Positions 31,548 to 40,459 of a stretch of 64,000 nt of DNA are shown here, in pieces; position 1 is the stretch's first letter; every line of letters starts with the position of its first letter. The stretch covers positions 682,001 through 746,000 of the forward strand of contig NZ_VCMZ01000001.1 of the NCBI RefSeq assembly GCF_006352475.1, given 5' to 3'. The translations under genes were made by a program, and so were the position numbers. The notes under the pieces were generated by a model. The model was not told where the DNA came from and ran no database searches. It was given only the letters and a program-made list of their open reading frames with translations. The stretch comes from Acinetobacter pullicarnis (lineage in GTDB: Bacteria > Pseudomonadota > Gammaproteobacteria > Pseudomonadales > Moraxellaceae).

Positions 31548-32798
31548 TTACTTAAATTTCCATGTGTAATCGATATTGATGCGCGTCTCATTGCTGGGCT
31601 TAATATTGGCCGTAGACAGCATATTGTTGTCATACATGGCATAACGTGCGCGTAGCCCAAGGTCCTTGAAAAAACCAGTTTGAACGGTATAACCAATATC
31701 AAAATCGAGTTCATCTTCTTTGAGATCTGTGCCACCCAATTGTGGTGCGTAGATATTGTGGCCAGTGGTATAGCGCGTCATAAAACGTAGCCCAGGCAGA
31801 TAGTTTTTAAAGTCATACTCATAGCGAAAGCTATAGACCTGTTCCTTGGGGTTTAAGAACTCAGCTGGCCAGGTATCAATAAGTAATCCAGTCTCACCGC
31901 CAGTTAAATAGGGAAAGGCGGTTGCACCTTGATGGTGAAAAGTACTGAAGATAAATTTGTGTAAATCATGCTTGAGTTCAAAATGACTGGCCAGAAGGTC
32001 ATTGTCGACCAAGCCCGCTTTGGCTTGACCATCTTCACGGCTACGGTAATAACGAAGTTGAGTGGTCAGTTGAGTTTGCGCTGTGAAATTATATTTATAG
32101 GTTGCCCCAAACATGCCTTGGTTATATAGATCATCGACATCCATATAAAAAGAGGTAAATTTCAGCGCTGGAGAAACATCATAATGCCCGCCGACATAAT
32201 AGAGCCCATCTGTTTCTGCGGCTTTAAAGCGGCCATTGACCCCAGAAATTTTAATTTTCTCAAAATTGGTTGAATCTCGATGATTGACTTTGTCGATATA
32301 CGCAGCTTGTAAATCAAAGTTTTTCAGGTCTTTGGATTGGATTGATATCCCACGGTAAGTTTGTGGTAACAGCCGTGCTGGTGATGCGACCAAAACGGGA
32401 GTCATTGGCAATAATGTCCCGATGCGCATTTCTGTTTGGCTGATCTTGGCTTTGCCTGTGTAGCCGATTTGACCATAGCTATCCGCAGGTTCATTGGTCT
32501 TGGCATCGCGAGGTAAATTGCCTGTTCCTGCATCTTTGGCGTCGGCATAGAGTTTAAAGCCTGCGGTTGCTAAAATATCGACACCAAATCCAACAGTCCC
32601 TTCGGTATAACCTGAATTGGCTTTGAAAATAAAACCTTGACTCCAGTCTTTGGCGGCAGGATAGGCGGATACTTCGGTATAGTCCCGATCAAAATAAAAG
32701 TTTCGGGTGCTCAGTTCCACTTTGCTGTTGTCAATAAAGCTGTTGGCAAATACTTGCGTAGACAGCAACATGGTTGACGTGATCCAAATATTTCGCAT
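31548..32798 (-). CDS. hcaE: OprD-family porin of the hca cluster
   Basis: A 416-residue OprD-type barrel. After the signal (1-18) come NFYFDRDYTE, KDWSQGFIFKANSGYTEGTV and LLPQTYRGISIQSKDLKNFD, all typical OprD segments, and the last strand ends YTWKFK. OprD porins admit aromatic acids and basic amino acids. Its position between the acyl-CoA dehydrogenase and thioesterase genes matches hcaE of ADP1. It is the intact relative of the broken porin near vanA. Confidence 0.82.
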   Translation of the reverse strand: MRNIWITSTMLLSTQVFANSFIDNSKVELSTRNFYFDRDYTEVSAYPAAKDWSQGFIFKANSGYTEGTVGFGVDILATAGFKLYADAKDAGTGNLPRDAKTNEPADSYGQIGYTGKAKISQTEMRIGTLLPMTPVLVASPARLLPQTYRGISIQSKDLKNFDLQAAYIDKVNHRDSTNFEKIKISGVNGRFKAAETDGLYYVGGHYDVSPALKFTSFYMDVDDLYNQGMFGATYKYNFTAQTQLTTQLRYYRSREDGQAKAGLVDNDLLASHFELKHDLHKFIFSTFHHQGATAFPYLTGGETGLLIDTWPAEFLNPKEQVYSFRYEYDFKNYLPGLRFMTRYTTGHNIYAPQLGGTDLKEDELDFDIGYTVQTGFFKDLGLRARYAMYDNNMLSTANIKPSNETRINIDYTWKFK

Positions 32799-32895
32799 AA
32801 CATTTCTTCCTGAAATGACGTTGTTGTTTTAAAGGCAATACACCCCTGTATTCCCCAGTTTTGAACATGTTTAAGCCTGTTTTGTCGCGCTGGGG

Positions 32896-34035
32896 TTATT
32901 TTCCCAATAACTCGCGCGCCACAATCTCCTTCATAATTTCGTTGGTGCCACCGTAAATTCTTTGCACCCGTGCATCGACATAGAAACGTGAAATCGGGTA
33001 TTCCTGCATATAGCCATAACCCCCAAACAGCTGGAGCAGTTGGTCGACGATTTCACATTGCACATCGGTGATAAAACATTTCAAGGCGGCAACCTCACTC
33101 ACCGTGAGTGCAGCATGGCGATATCGTTCAGCACATTGATTGACAAAGGCTTCTGCTGCTTTGGCTTTGATCTGTGCTTGGGCAAGCACAAAGCGGGTGT
33201 TCTGAAATTGACTTAATGCTTGACCAAATGCTTGACGTTCAAGCACATAGTCTTTGGTGATTTGAATAGCACCGAGAATAGAACCTAGCGCCATCATTGA
33301 AATGCTGAGCCGTTCACGTGGCAGTTCTTGCATCAGGTAGGCAAAACCTTTGCCGGCTTCACCGAGCAGTTGATCGCAAGGGACTTTGACCTGATCGAAA
33401 AATAGTTCCACGGTGTCTTGCGCATGTAAGCCTATTTTTTTTAGGCCACGACCTTTTTTAACGCCCTCCAGCTGGGCATCGACCAGTAAAATCGAAATGC
33501 CTTTGGCACGTGCTTGAGGATCTGTTTTGGCAACCAAAACAATTAAGTCGGCATGTTGGCCATTGGAAATAAAGGTTTTAGCGCCATCTACAACATAATG
33601 ATCATCCTGCAAAATCGCCTGAGTGCGAATCGCTTGGAGGTCAGAGCCTGCATTGGCTTCTGTCATGGCAATTGCCGTCACCACTTCGCCTGAGACCATT
33701 TTGGGTAGCCAATAACGCTTTTGTGATTCAGTGCCAATATTTTGAATATAGGGCGAGACCAACTCACTTTGACCACCGATGGCGACAGCCAGCGACGTAA
33801 ATCCTGCCTGTGCAGTTTCCTGCACCAACATCAATGAGTAATGCACAGGTGCGCCATAGCCACCATAGGCTTCGGGCACATCAACGCAGAGAAAACCATT
33901 CTCACCAAGTTTGTGCCAGATCTCACGTGGAATCCGTGCTTGCTCTTCCCATTGGGTATAGAAGGGAGCAACATTTTCATTTAAAAAACGTTTGAAATTG
34001 TCACGAAAAAGTTCAAAGTCGCTGTCTATTGGCAT
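32896..34035 (-). CDS. hcaD: Acyl-CoA dehydrogenase of the hca cluster
   Basis: A 379-residue flavoprotein with the three acyl-CoA dehydrogenase domains: helical N-terminus, beta domain with AIAMTEANAGSDLQAIRT, and C-terminal helices with QLFGGYGYMQEYPISRFYVDARVQRIYGGTNEI near the end (motifs LFGGYGY and IYGGTNEI). In ADP1 HcaD is thought to desaturate hydrocinnamoyl-CoA type substrates so that saturated side chains enter the same path. The start at 34035 follows GAGGAAA; an upstream start adding 22 residues is unlikely. Confidence 0.85.
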   Translation of the reverse strand: MPIDSDFELFRDNFKRFLNENVAPFYTQWEEQARIPREIWHKLGENGFLCVDVPEAYGGYGAPVHYSLMLVQETAQAGFTSLAVAIGGQSELVSPYIQNIGTESQKRYWLPKMVSGEVVTAIAMTEANAGSDLQAIRTQAILQDDHYVVDGAKTFISNGQHADLIVLVAKTDPQARAKGISILLVDAQLEGVKKGRGLKKIGLHAQDTVELFFDQVKVPCDQLLGEAGKGFAYLMQELPRERLSISMMALGSILGAIQITKDYVLERQAFGQALSQFQNTRFVLAQAQIKAKAAEAFVNQCAERYRHAALTVSEVAALKCFITDVQCEIVDQLLQLFGGYGYMQEYPISRFYVDARVQRIYGGTNEIMKEIVARELLGK

Positions 34036-34130
34036 GTTATTTCCTCGTACGACAGATGAAAACCCAAAAAATAAAGACAAAAGGGCTGAGCAACCCTGCA
34101 CAACAGGGCTGTTTTTTTAATCATGGGGCT

Positions 34131-36005
34131 TTAGTCTCTAAGCGTTGGTATGCGTGTAATCAGTGGATTCACGGCATGCTTTTGATAAAGTTCTGCAATC
34201 AGGTCAGCGCGGCGCTTTAAAATACCGCCTTGGTTTAAATTGCCTTTATCTGTAATTTCGCCTGCATCTAACTGTGGTGGCTCGGTCATCAGATACAACA
34301 TGGACAGGGTATTGGAACTGCCTGTTGCATCTCGATTTAATTCAATTAAGAACTGTTTAAACCAGTGTTGGATTTTAGCGTGTGACAGTATTTCATGGAC
34401 GTTGGACTGTGTTAGATTTAAGCCAGCATGCTCGGCACAGGCGTCTAATTTAGGGAAAACAAGCAGGCCGATAGCATTTAAATTGGCACCTGTCACACAG
34501 ACATCTTGAATCAATTGATTGCCCTGAATCAGGATTTTGTTTCTTAATGTGCCGACATTGACGAAGGTGCCAGTATTGAGTTTGAAGTCTTCTGCAATAC
34601 GCCCATCATACATCAAGCCCTGATTGGGATCTTGCGGATCGACCAGTCTCACCGCATCGCCAGTCCGATAAAAACCTTCATCATCAAAGATATCGTGTTG
34701 TTGTACTTGGGGCATACGCCAATAATGCTTCATGACGTTTTTGCCACGCACACAAATCTCAAGCTTGTCGCCATAAGGCACTAACTTAATTTCACATCCC
34801 GGTGCAGGATAGCCAATAAAACCCGCCATCACTTTTGGGCCAGTGGTAAATACGCAAGAAGGTGCTGTTTCGGTCATGCCTAAACCACTCATGATGCGAA
34901 TCCTTTCACCACAATGCGCTTGGGCAATCTGGTCTAATCGATTCCAACCCGCTTCGGACAGGGCCGCACCCGCAAAAAACAAGACTTTTACTTTGGCAAA
35001 AAACGTGTCACATAACACTGAGTCTTGTTCCAATGCCACGGTCAACTCTTCCCAACCTTTGGGTACATTCAAATAAACGGTCGGTGAAATTTCCTTGAGA
35101 TTGCGAATGGTTTCATCAAACTTTCCAGCAACGGGTTTACCATCATCAATATAAATTGTGCCGCCGTTATAGAGCGCAATTCCGACATTATGGCTGCCAC
35201 CAAAGGTATGGTGCCAAGACAGCCAATCGAGTAAAACCGGTGGAGTTTCTGCAAACTCAGGAAAGGTCTGTAACAGCATTTGTTGATTTACGCACAACAT
35301 TAAATGTGTGGTCGGCACCGCCTTCGGCATTTTGGTGGAACCTGAGGTAAATAAAAACTTAGCCACTTGATGCTCATCGAGTGTGGCATAGTGTTGTTGG
35401 ATATTGACTGGTTCGGTATCCAGTAAGCTTTGGAATGTACTGCAGTCGTTGTCACCGATTTTTCCACTGAGCGTGACCACTTCAACATCTGTGCCTGCAC
35501 AGCTTTGAATCGCTTGAGCAAAAACTTGACCATCGCTCGCAAAGACCATGCCCGGTGTAAGTATTTCAAACACATGTTTGAGTTTGCCAAAGTCTTTTGA
35601 AATTAAGGAATAGGCTGGCGAAATTGCAGAAAAAGGCACCCCGGCAAGCATTGCTGCCATTGAAAGCGTGAGGTGTTCAAGGTCATTTCCAGACAAAATC
35701 AGCAAGGGATGTTCAGTCGAAAGCGCTGCTCGATTATGCAAGGCTTGTGCAATTCGCCAAGCACGATGCATGGTTTCGGCATAGCTGAGATGGATCCATT
35801 CACCTTGCAGATCTCGTTTTGCAGCAAAGCTCTGTTCCGGTTGGCTCGCTGCATATTGGATTAAGCGATCTGTTAATTTCTGGGGATAAGTCTGTAGTTG
35901 CTCTTTGGGCGAGATATAAAGTATTTCATTGTCATAATGGAAATGAATTTCATGCCCACCAAGTTTTACCAAACGTTCAGGATAGTGCTGTGAAGTAGCA
36001 TTCAT
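34131..36005 (-). CDS. hcaC: Feruloyl/hydroxycinnamoyl-CoA synthetase
   Basis: A 624-residue AMP-forming acyl-CoA ligase. The P-loop-like FTSGSTKMPKAVPTTH lies near residue 222, and the adenylation motif MSGLGMTETAPS near 380. It activates ferulate, p-coumarate or caffeate as CoA esters. Its length and C-terminus resemble feruloyl-CoA synthases, which lack the usual C-terminal lysine motif. The start at 36005 (MNATSQHYPERL) puts AAGGA nine bases upstream; the ATG three codons earlier would overlap that site. Confidence 0.88.
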   Translation of the reverse strand: MNATSQHYPERLVKLGGHEIHFHYDNEILYISPKEQLQTYPQKLTDRLIQYAASQPEQSFAAKRDLQGEWIHLSYAETMHRAWRIAQALHNRAALSTEHPLLILSGNDLEHLTLSMAAMLAGVPFSAISPAYSLISKDFGKLKHVFEILTPGMVFASDGQVFAQAIQSCAGTDVEVVTLSGKIGDNDCSTFQSLLDTEPVNIQQHYATLDEHQVAKFLFTSGSTKMPKAVPTTHLMLCVNQQMLLQTFPEFAETPPVLLDWLSWHHTFGGSHNVGIALYNGGTIYIDDGKPVAGKFDETIRNLKEISPTVYLNVPKGWEELTVALEQDSVLCDTFFAKVKVLFFAGAALSEAGWNRLDQIAQAHCGERIRIMSGLGMTETAPSCVFTTGPKVMAGFIGYPAPGCEIKLVPYGDKLEICVRGKNVMKHYWRMPQVQQHDIFDDEGFYRTGDAVRLVDPQDPNQGLMYDGRIAEDFKLNTGTFVNVGTLRNKILIQGNQLIQDVCVTGANLNAIGLLVFPKLDACAEHAGLNLTQSNVHEILSHAKIQHWFKQFLIELNRDATGSSNTLSMLYLMTEPPQLDAGEITDKGNLNQGGILKRRADLIAELYQKHAVNPLITRIPTLRD

Positions 36006-36102
36006 TTGCGTCATTCCTTTTACTCCATGTAAATCTTTTCTATCACGATTTTCACTGCAACGAGATAAGCGTCAGCATCATGCCAACGCCGTGATGTATT
36101 TT

Positions 36103-37554
36103 TTAGACGGGATAATGGCGAGGGCTGGTTTGAATGGTGATCCAGCGCAGTTCAGTAAACTCAGCCACCGAAACCTTACTGCCAAAACGACCATAGCCAC
36201 TTTGTTTTACCCCACCAAAGGGCATTTGTGCTTCATCGTGCACCGTTGCTCCATTAATATGGCAAATCCCAGATTCAATGCGTTTGGCAATCGCCAAGGC
36301 TTGGGCCAAGTCTTGACTAAAGACCGCTGCAGAGAGTCCAAACTCACTGTCGTTGGCCAGTTGAACGGCTTCATCTTCGGTTTTAAAACGTTGAATGGTG
36401 CAAACAGGAGCAAATGACTCTTCACGGTAAATTCGCATCTCTGGGGTGACATCAATAATCACGGTTGGCTGCATACAGGTTGCTTGAATATTAATGCCCA
36501 ACGGAATATTGGCACCGTGGCGCTGTGCATCTTCCAGTAATGCTTGGATACGCTGCGCAGCACGTGTACTTTCTAAGACGCCCAAAGGATATTGATTATC
36601 CAACGGATTACCGGCTTGAATCGTTTTGGCTTTGTTGACGAGTTTTTCAATGAACGCCTCTGCAATGCTTTCATCAACCAAGACTCGTTCTGTCGACATA
36701 CAGATTTGTCCCTGATTAAAGAAAGCACCAAAGGCAATCGCATTGACGGCATCATCCAGATTGGCTTGATCAAGCACGACAACAGGTGCTTTACCTCCCA
36801 GTTCTAGCAACACTGGTTTCAGTGATTTGGCTGCAATTTCCGCAATGATTTTGCCAACATGGGTTGAACCAGTGAAATTAATTCGTTTGCTGAGTGGGTG
36901 TGAAATTAAACGCTCCACAATTTGTGGCGCATCTTCTGCCGCATGGGTAATCACATTGACCACGCCATCTCCTAAGCCCGCTTCGTGCAGGACTTCACCA
37001 ATGAAACGATGGGTTGCAGGGCAACCTTCGGAGGCTTTAAGCACCACAGTATTGCCACAGGCCAGTGGCATGGCTAAGGCTCGAGTCGCCAAAATAATGG
37101 GTGCATTCCAAGGCGCCATACCGACAATGACACCACATGGACTACGAATACCCATCGCCAAGTTACCGGGGATATCTGAGGGAATAATACTGCCATCGAT
37201 TTGTGTGGTCATTGCCGCAGCCTCCCGCAGCATATTGGCTGCGAGATGTACGTTAAAGCCATACCATGTTGCAGTTGAACCCGTTTCTTGCATCCCGATC
37301 TGAATAAATTGCGCCGTCTTTTGGTCCATTAAATCTGCGGCTTTGAGCAGTCGTAGACGACGTTCTGTTGGCGATAACGCAGACCAAACGGCAAAAGCTT
37401 GATGCGCAGATTCGATGGCGCGATCGACATCAGCGATGCTGGCCGCAGCAGCTGTTGAAGCGATTGAAGCATCAATGGGGTTAATGCGATCAAAGGTTTT
37501 TCCTGTGCTGGCGTTTAGGCTTTGACCGTGAATGAGTAACTGTACATTTTGCAT
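36103..37554 (-). CDS. hcaB: Benzaldehyde/vanillin dehydrogenase
   Basis: A 483-residue NAD(P)-dependent aldehyde dehydrogenase. It shows APWNAPI in the cofactor domain, LLELGGKAP with the general-base Glu, and FNQGQICMSTER with the catalytic Cys. It oxidises the aldehydes made by HcaA (vanillin, 4-hydroxybenzaldehyde, protocatechualdehyde) to the acids. It is the second gene of the hca operon, between the hydratase-lyase and the CoA ligase. Confidence 0.9.
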   Translation of the reverse strand: MQNVQLLIHGQSLNASTGKTFDRINPIDASIASTAAAASIADVDRAIESAHQAFAVWSALSPTERRLRLLKAADLMDQKTAQFIQIGMQETGSTATWYGFNVHLAANMLREAAAMTTQIDGSIIPSDIPGNLAMGIRSPCGVIVGMAPWNAPIILATRALAMPLACGNTVVLKASEGCPATHRFIGEVLHEAGLGDGVVNVITHAAEDAPQIVERLISHPLSKRINFTGSTHVGKIIAEIAAKSLKPVLLELGGKAPVVVLDQANLDDAVNAIAFGAFFNQGQICMSTERVLVDESIAEAFIEKLVNKAKTIQAGNPLDNQYPLGVLESTRAAQRIQALLEDAQRHGANIPLGINIQATCMQPTVIIDVTPEMRIYREESFAPVCTIQRFKTEDEAVQLANDSEFGLSAAVFSQDLAQALAIAKRIESGICHINGATVHDEAQMPFGGVKQSGYGRFGSKVSVAEFTELRWITIQTSPRHYPV

Positions 37555-37599
37555 GGCTTCGTTTCCTTACAAGTCCATTGGAATTAGATCAGTGTGAAA

Positions 37600-38433
37600 T
37601 TAGCCGGCACGCGTGTATGACTGCAAACCTGGCTTAATGGATTTTTCATCGAGGAATTGTTTCAGGCCTTGTTCGCGGCCGCCTTCAGTATCACGATGAT
37701 TACATTGATCAAGTTTGGCGTATAAGTAATCTTCGTTCTGATCCCAAGTCAATTCACGGCAACGTTTAAAACCATTTTTTGCTGTACGCAGCACCACAGG
37801 GTTTTTCTCAAGCAAAATATTTGCAAGTTCAGTCACTTCTGCCTTTAAATCTGCCAAAGGCACACTTTTATTGACCAAGCCCATTTCGGCTGCTTGCTGA
37901 CCACCAAAGGTTTTTCCCGTCATGATGTAGTATAGCGAGGTACGGTGACCGACAGTATCTGCCATGGCTTTGCTGACTAAGTTACCTGGTGGAATACCCC
38001 AGTTTATTTCAGATAATCCAAAGGTTGCTTCATCTGCAGCAATCGCAAGATCACAGGCAACCAGTGGAGAAAAACCACCACCGAAACACCAGCCATTCAC
38101 CATGGCAATGGTTGGTTTGGAATACATGCGCAGTAACTGCCATTGCCAACGACATGAGTCACGACGGATGCGTTCTTGGAAAATTTCTGGTTGGTTATCG
38201 ACTTCGCGGAAGTACTCTTTTAAATCCATGCCCGCAGTCCATGAATCACCTGCGCCAGTGAAGACCAAAACGTGGGCTTCCTGATCGAGTTCTAGTGTTT
38301 CTAGCACATCAATCATTTCTTTATTGAGGGTCGGACTCATTGCATTCTTTTTTTCTGGGCGATTAAACATGACCCAAGCAATGCCAGCTTCAACGTTAAC
38401 GTCCACTGTTTTCCAGCGATTTTGATAAGTCAT
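37600..38433 (-). CDS. hcaA: Hydroxycinnamoyl-CoA hydratase-lyase
   Basis: A 277-residue crotonase-fold enzyme. It contains DSWTAGMDLKEYFREVD, the oxyanion-hole segment MVNGWCFGGGFSPLVACDLA and EINWGIPPGNLVSKAMAD, characteristic of feruloyl-CoA hydratase-lyases. It hydrates hydroxycinnamoyl-CoA and cleaves it to an aromatic aldehyde and acetyl-CoA. GGAG lies seven bases before the start. It is the first gene of the hca operon, behind a promoter with a palindromic operator. Confidence 0.93.
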   Translation of the reverse strand: MTYQNRWKTVDVNVEAGIAWVMFNRPEKKNAMSPTLNKEMIDVLETLELDQEAHVLVFTGAGDSWTAGMDLKEYFREVDNQPEIFQERIRRDSCRWQWQLLRMYSKPTIAMVNGWCFGGGFSPLVACDLAIAADEATFGLSEINWGIPPGNLVSKAMADTVGHRTSLYYIMTGKTFGGQQAAEMGLVNKSVPLADLKAEVTELANILLEKNPVVLRTAKNGFKRCRELTWDQNEDYLYAKLDQCNHRDTEGGREQGLKQFLDEKSIKPGLQSYTRAG

Positions 38434-38461
38434 ATCGATACTCCATGATGACAGGTGTTGT

Positions 38462-38502
38462 GTTGGTTAAACCAACTTAATGTCAGTTAGACTTATATTC
38501 AA
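38462..38502 (-). promoter_or_regulatory. hcaA promoter with candidate HcaR operator
   Basis: On the minus strand -35 TTGAAT (38497-38502), a 17-base spacer and -10 TAAGTT (38474-38479). The -10 is overlapped by GTTGGTT-A-AACCAAC (38462-38476), a perfect 7-1-7 palindrome, suited to a MarR-type dimer that blocks the polymerase. Confidence 0.55.
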
Positions 38503-38524
38503 GTGTTTTTTGAGAAATTGTAAA

Positions 38525-38886
38525 TTATTTTATCATCTATTTGATTTTTAATTAAATTTAATTTTATTGATTTTATTCAATAAAATAATATATTTATTTT
38601 TTATAAGTTAAGGTGATACTATGCATGCCAAGAGGGGAGCGCTGGCTTCGTCCAATGTTGGCTGCACTAAAGTTGTACTCAGTGCAGCCGAAGTCAATGC
38701 GGTTGTACTCAGTCATAGCGGGCAAAGAGATAAATATATGTAGGGTGAGAGGTCGTGGTTGGAAGGTTACTGCGAGTTTGAAAAGCAAGGACAGCGCCGA
38801 GATACGGCCTTGTTCAACCTTACATTTTAATTTTGAAATATGCTCTAATACGCATATACCTGATTAGGATTAAATCAAGAATTACT
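38525..38886. other. Intergenic region between hcaA and hcaR with a G+C-richer block
   Basis: Bases 38525-38610 are extremely AT-rich. From about 38625 to 38820 the composition jumps to a G+C-richer block with GGCTGCACT (38660-38668) pairing with AGTGCAGCC (38681-38689) and a repeated GTTGTACTCAGT. Both strands are open here for 60-80 codons but neither reading looks like a protein. ATATGC/GCATAT (38838-38857) lies just before hcaR. The block may be an inserted repeat. Confidence 0.4.
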
Positions 38887-39345
38887 ATGTTGGAAAAGCC
38901 ACACAAACAAAATGAAAATCAGTCACCTAGGCTCAGTTATATGCTGGCTCGGGTTGACCGTATTATTAGTAAAATGCTTACAGAACAATTAAGGCAGCTT
39001 AATATCACCCTGCCGCAATATACGGCGCTGTCGGTGCTTGCGGCCAAAGATTGTCTTTCTAATGCAAAAATGGCAGAACGCTCTTTTATTAAGCCACAGT
39101 CAGCAAACAAAATTTTGCAGGATTTACTCTCCGAAAACTGGATCGAAAAAAATCCAGATCCAACACATGGGCGTCGGATTTTGGTGAAATTAACGGCATC
39201 TGGACATAAGAAATTGGCTGAATGTAATCAGGTCGTCGAAGCTGTCGAGCTTCAAATGCTGCAAGGCATTGATATGAATCTCGCTTTACTGATGCGAAAT
39301 AATCTAGAGATCATGGTCAATAATTTAAAAACCAAAGCTGATTAA
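38887..39345 (+). CDS. hcaR: MarR-family repressor of the hca genes
   Basis: A 152-residue MarR protein with dimer helices at both ends and a winged helix-turn-helix (ALSVLAAKDCLSNAKMAERS, then KPQSANKILQDL and the wing DPTHGRRILVKL). It is divergent from hcaA across a region with a palindromic site, as expected for HcaR, which in ADP1 represses hca genes until hydroxycinnamoyl-CoA appears. The start at 38887 (MLEKPHKQ) is chosen over one 18 codons upstream whose extra residues look non-coding. Confidence 0.78.
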   Translation: MLEKPHKQNENQSPRLSYMLARVDRIISKMLTEQLRQLNITLPQYTALSVLAAKDCLSNAKMAERSFIKPQSANKILQDLLSENWIEKNPDPTHGRRILVKLTASGHKKLAECNQVVEAVELQMLQGIDMNLALLMRNNLEIMVNNLKTKAD

Positions 39346-39349
39346 ATTC

Positions 39350-39829
39350 TTATTTTGTAATGTATTTTTCAGTGAAAAAATCATTAATATCGGTAATTTC
39401 TGTATTTAATGCATTCATGATTCTGATCAGGTGTTCTTGATCTTCAACGGAGAGCACATTCAGAATTTCTTGTTCGCGCTCTAACGCCACAATATACATC
39501 TCATCATGCAGGCGGATTCCAGCTTCCGTTAATGCATTCTTTCGCGCACGGGTATCTTTTTTATCTACTTCTATTTCAATAAAGCCATCTCGATTTAATT
39601 TGCTCAGAGAACGGCTTACTGCACTTTTATCGAGGCCAATCACCTGACAGATCCGACTTGCAGGGATATTGGATTCAACTGCCAGCAAGGAAATAACTCG
39701 CCAATCGGTTGCACCCATATTAAAAAGATGGGCATAAAGCTGAGAGGAGGCATTAGACATTTTATTGGAAAAAAAATTAATTAATGCGGGCAGGTAACGA
39801 TTAAGTTCCAATGTAGATTTTGGCTTCAT
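39350..39829 (-). CDS. MarR-family regulator, target unknown
   Basis: A 159-residue MarR protein with a clear winged helix-turn-helix (PASRICQVIGLDKSAVSRSL) and wing (DKKDTRARKNALTEAG). It is convergent with hcaR, the stops being four bases apart. Its sequence is clearly different from HcaR. Upstream is a perfect 16-base palindrome that could be its own operator, and beyond that only the remains of a gene, so its original target may have been lost. Confidence 0.8.
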   Translation of the reverse strand: MKPKSTLELNRYLPALINFFSNKMSNASSQLYAHLFNMGATDWRVISLLAVESNIPASRICQVIGLDKSAVSRSLSKLNRDGFIEIEVDKKDTRARKNALTEAGIRLHDEMYIVALEREQEILNVLSVEDQEHLIRIMNALNTEITDINDFFTEKYITK

Positions 39830-39895
39830 AGCAAAGGCGATAAATTATTTTGAGCAATTTTAGCATAGTTACTTTTAAAATATTTAGTTGCATAA

Positions 39896-39911
39896 TCAAC
39901 CATATGGTTGA
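39896..39911. promoter_or_regulatory. Perfect 16-base palindrome, candidate MarR operator
   Basis: TCAACCATATGGTTGA, 67 bases upstream of the MarR start codon. The length and symmetry fit a MarR dimer. Apart from this, a gene remnant and hairpins, nothing is seen in 39830-40459. Confidence 0.5.
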
Positions 39912-40063
39912 GATATCAATTATTGTATTTAAATTTAAGTATCTAGAAAAATTAGGTTTCTTAGGTATATTCTAATTTTAATCAGATTGAGTTTATTCGG
40001 TGTTTGTACGGTTGGTCAAAACGATGATACGTAAACACCAGAATTTAAGGATGAGTCCTCCCC

Positions 40064-40237
40064 GTAGAAACGCAAATTAAGATGCTTGGAAACTTGATTC
40101 AACACTGCCCATTCCTAAAAAATAAGTACAATGTCATCGCACTCACCAAAGCGCTTGGTCAGGACTTAATTGCGCGAAAAGCAACCGATATCTCAATGAT
40201 TGTTTTTAGTAATCAACCCGACAAACCATGGCGATAG
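40064..40237 (+). pseudogene. Unidentified coding remnant
   Basis: One frame gives 57 codons with protein-like composition (ETQIKMLGNLIQHCPF, then NVIALTKALGQDLIARK, ending SNQPDKPWR) before TAG. A stop lies four codons upstream of the segment and no start or ribosome site is present. I do not recognise the family. It looks like the surviving 3' end of a lost gene, followed by a strong hairpin that could be its terminator. Confidence 0.35.
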
Positions 40238-40250
40238 ACCGTCAAGTTAT

Positions 40251-40281
40251 GGTAAGTCTGCATAGCTATGCCAGACTTACC
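40251..40281 (+). terminator. Near-perfect palindromic hairpin
   Basis: GGTAAGTCTG and CAGACTTACC pair perfectly around CATAGCTATG, itself a perfect palindrome. It follows the gene remnant, but has no T-run. Confidence 0.5.
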
Positions 40282-40382
40282 GGTGTGCGCAGCATTATTC
40301 AATCATTGATTTGAATTGAGCGATAAGACCTTAATCTATAAGGGCTTGTCGCTAAAATTTAGATTGACAAAGTTGTATATGA

Positions 40383-40453
40383 CACACTTTATTTGAATTG
40401 CTTGGAATGGATGAAACCTGTAGCATTATGTCGGGTTTCATAAATAAAGTGTG
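40383..40453. promoter_or_regulatory. Nested inverted repeats at the 5' end of vanR
   Basis: Outer arms CACACTTTATTT (40383-40394) and AAATAAAGTGTG (40442-40453) match over 12 bases; inner arms ATGAAACC (40411-40418) and GGTTTCAT (40434-40441) match over 8. The right outer arm touches the start region of vanR. It could be a regulator site or an mRNA structure that hides the ribosome site. It does not contain the TTGGATCCAA element found before vanA and vanK. Confidence 0.5.
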
Positions 40454-40459
40454 CATAGG

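Noticed and set aside
38613..38867. An 84-codon frame in the G+C-richer block before hcaR
   Set aside because: No ribosome site, no family I can support, and the opposite strand is equally open; treated as part of a possible repeat.
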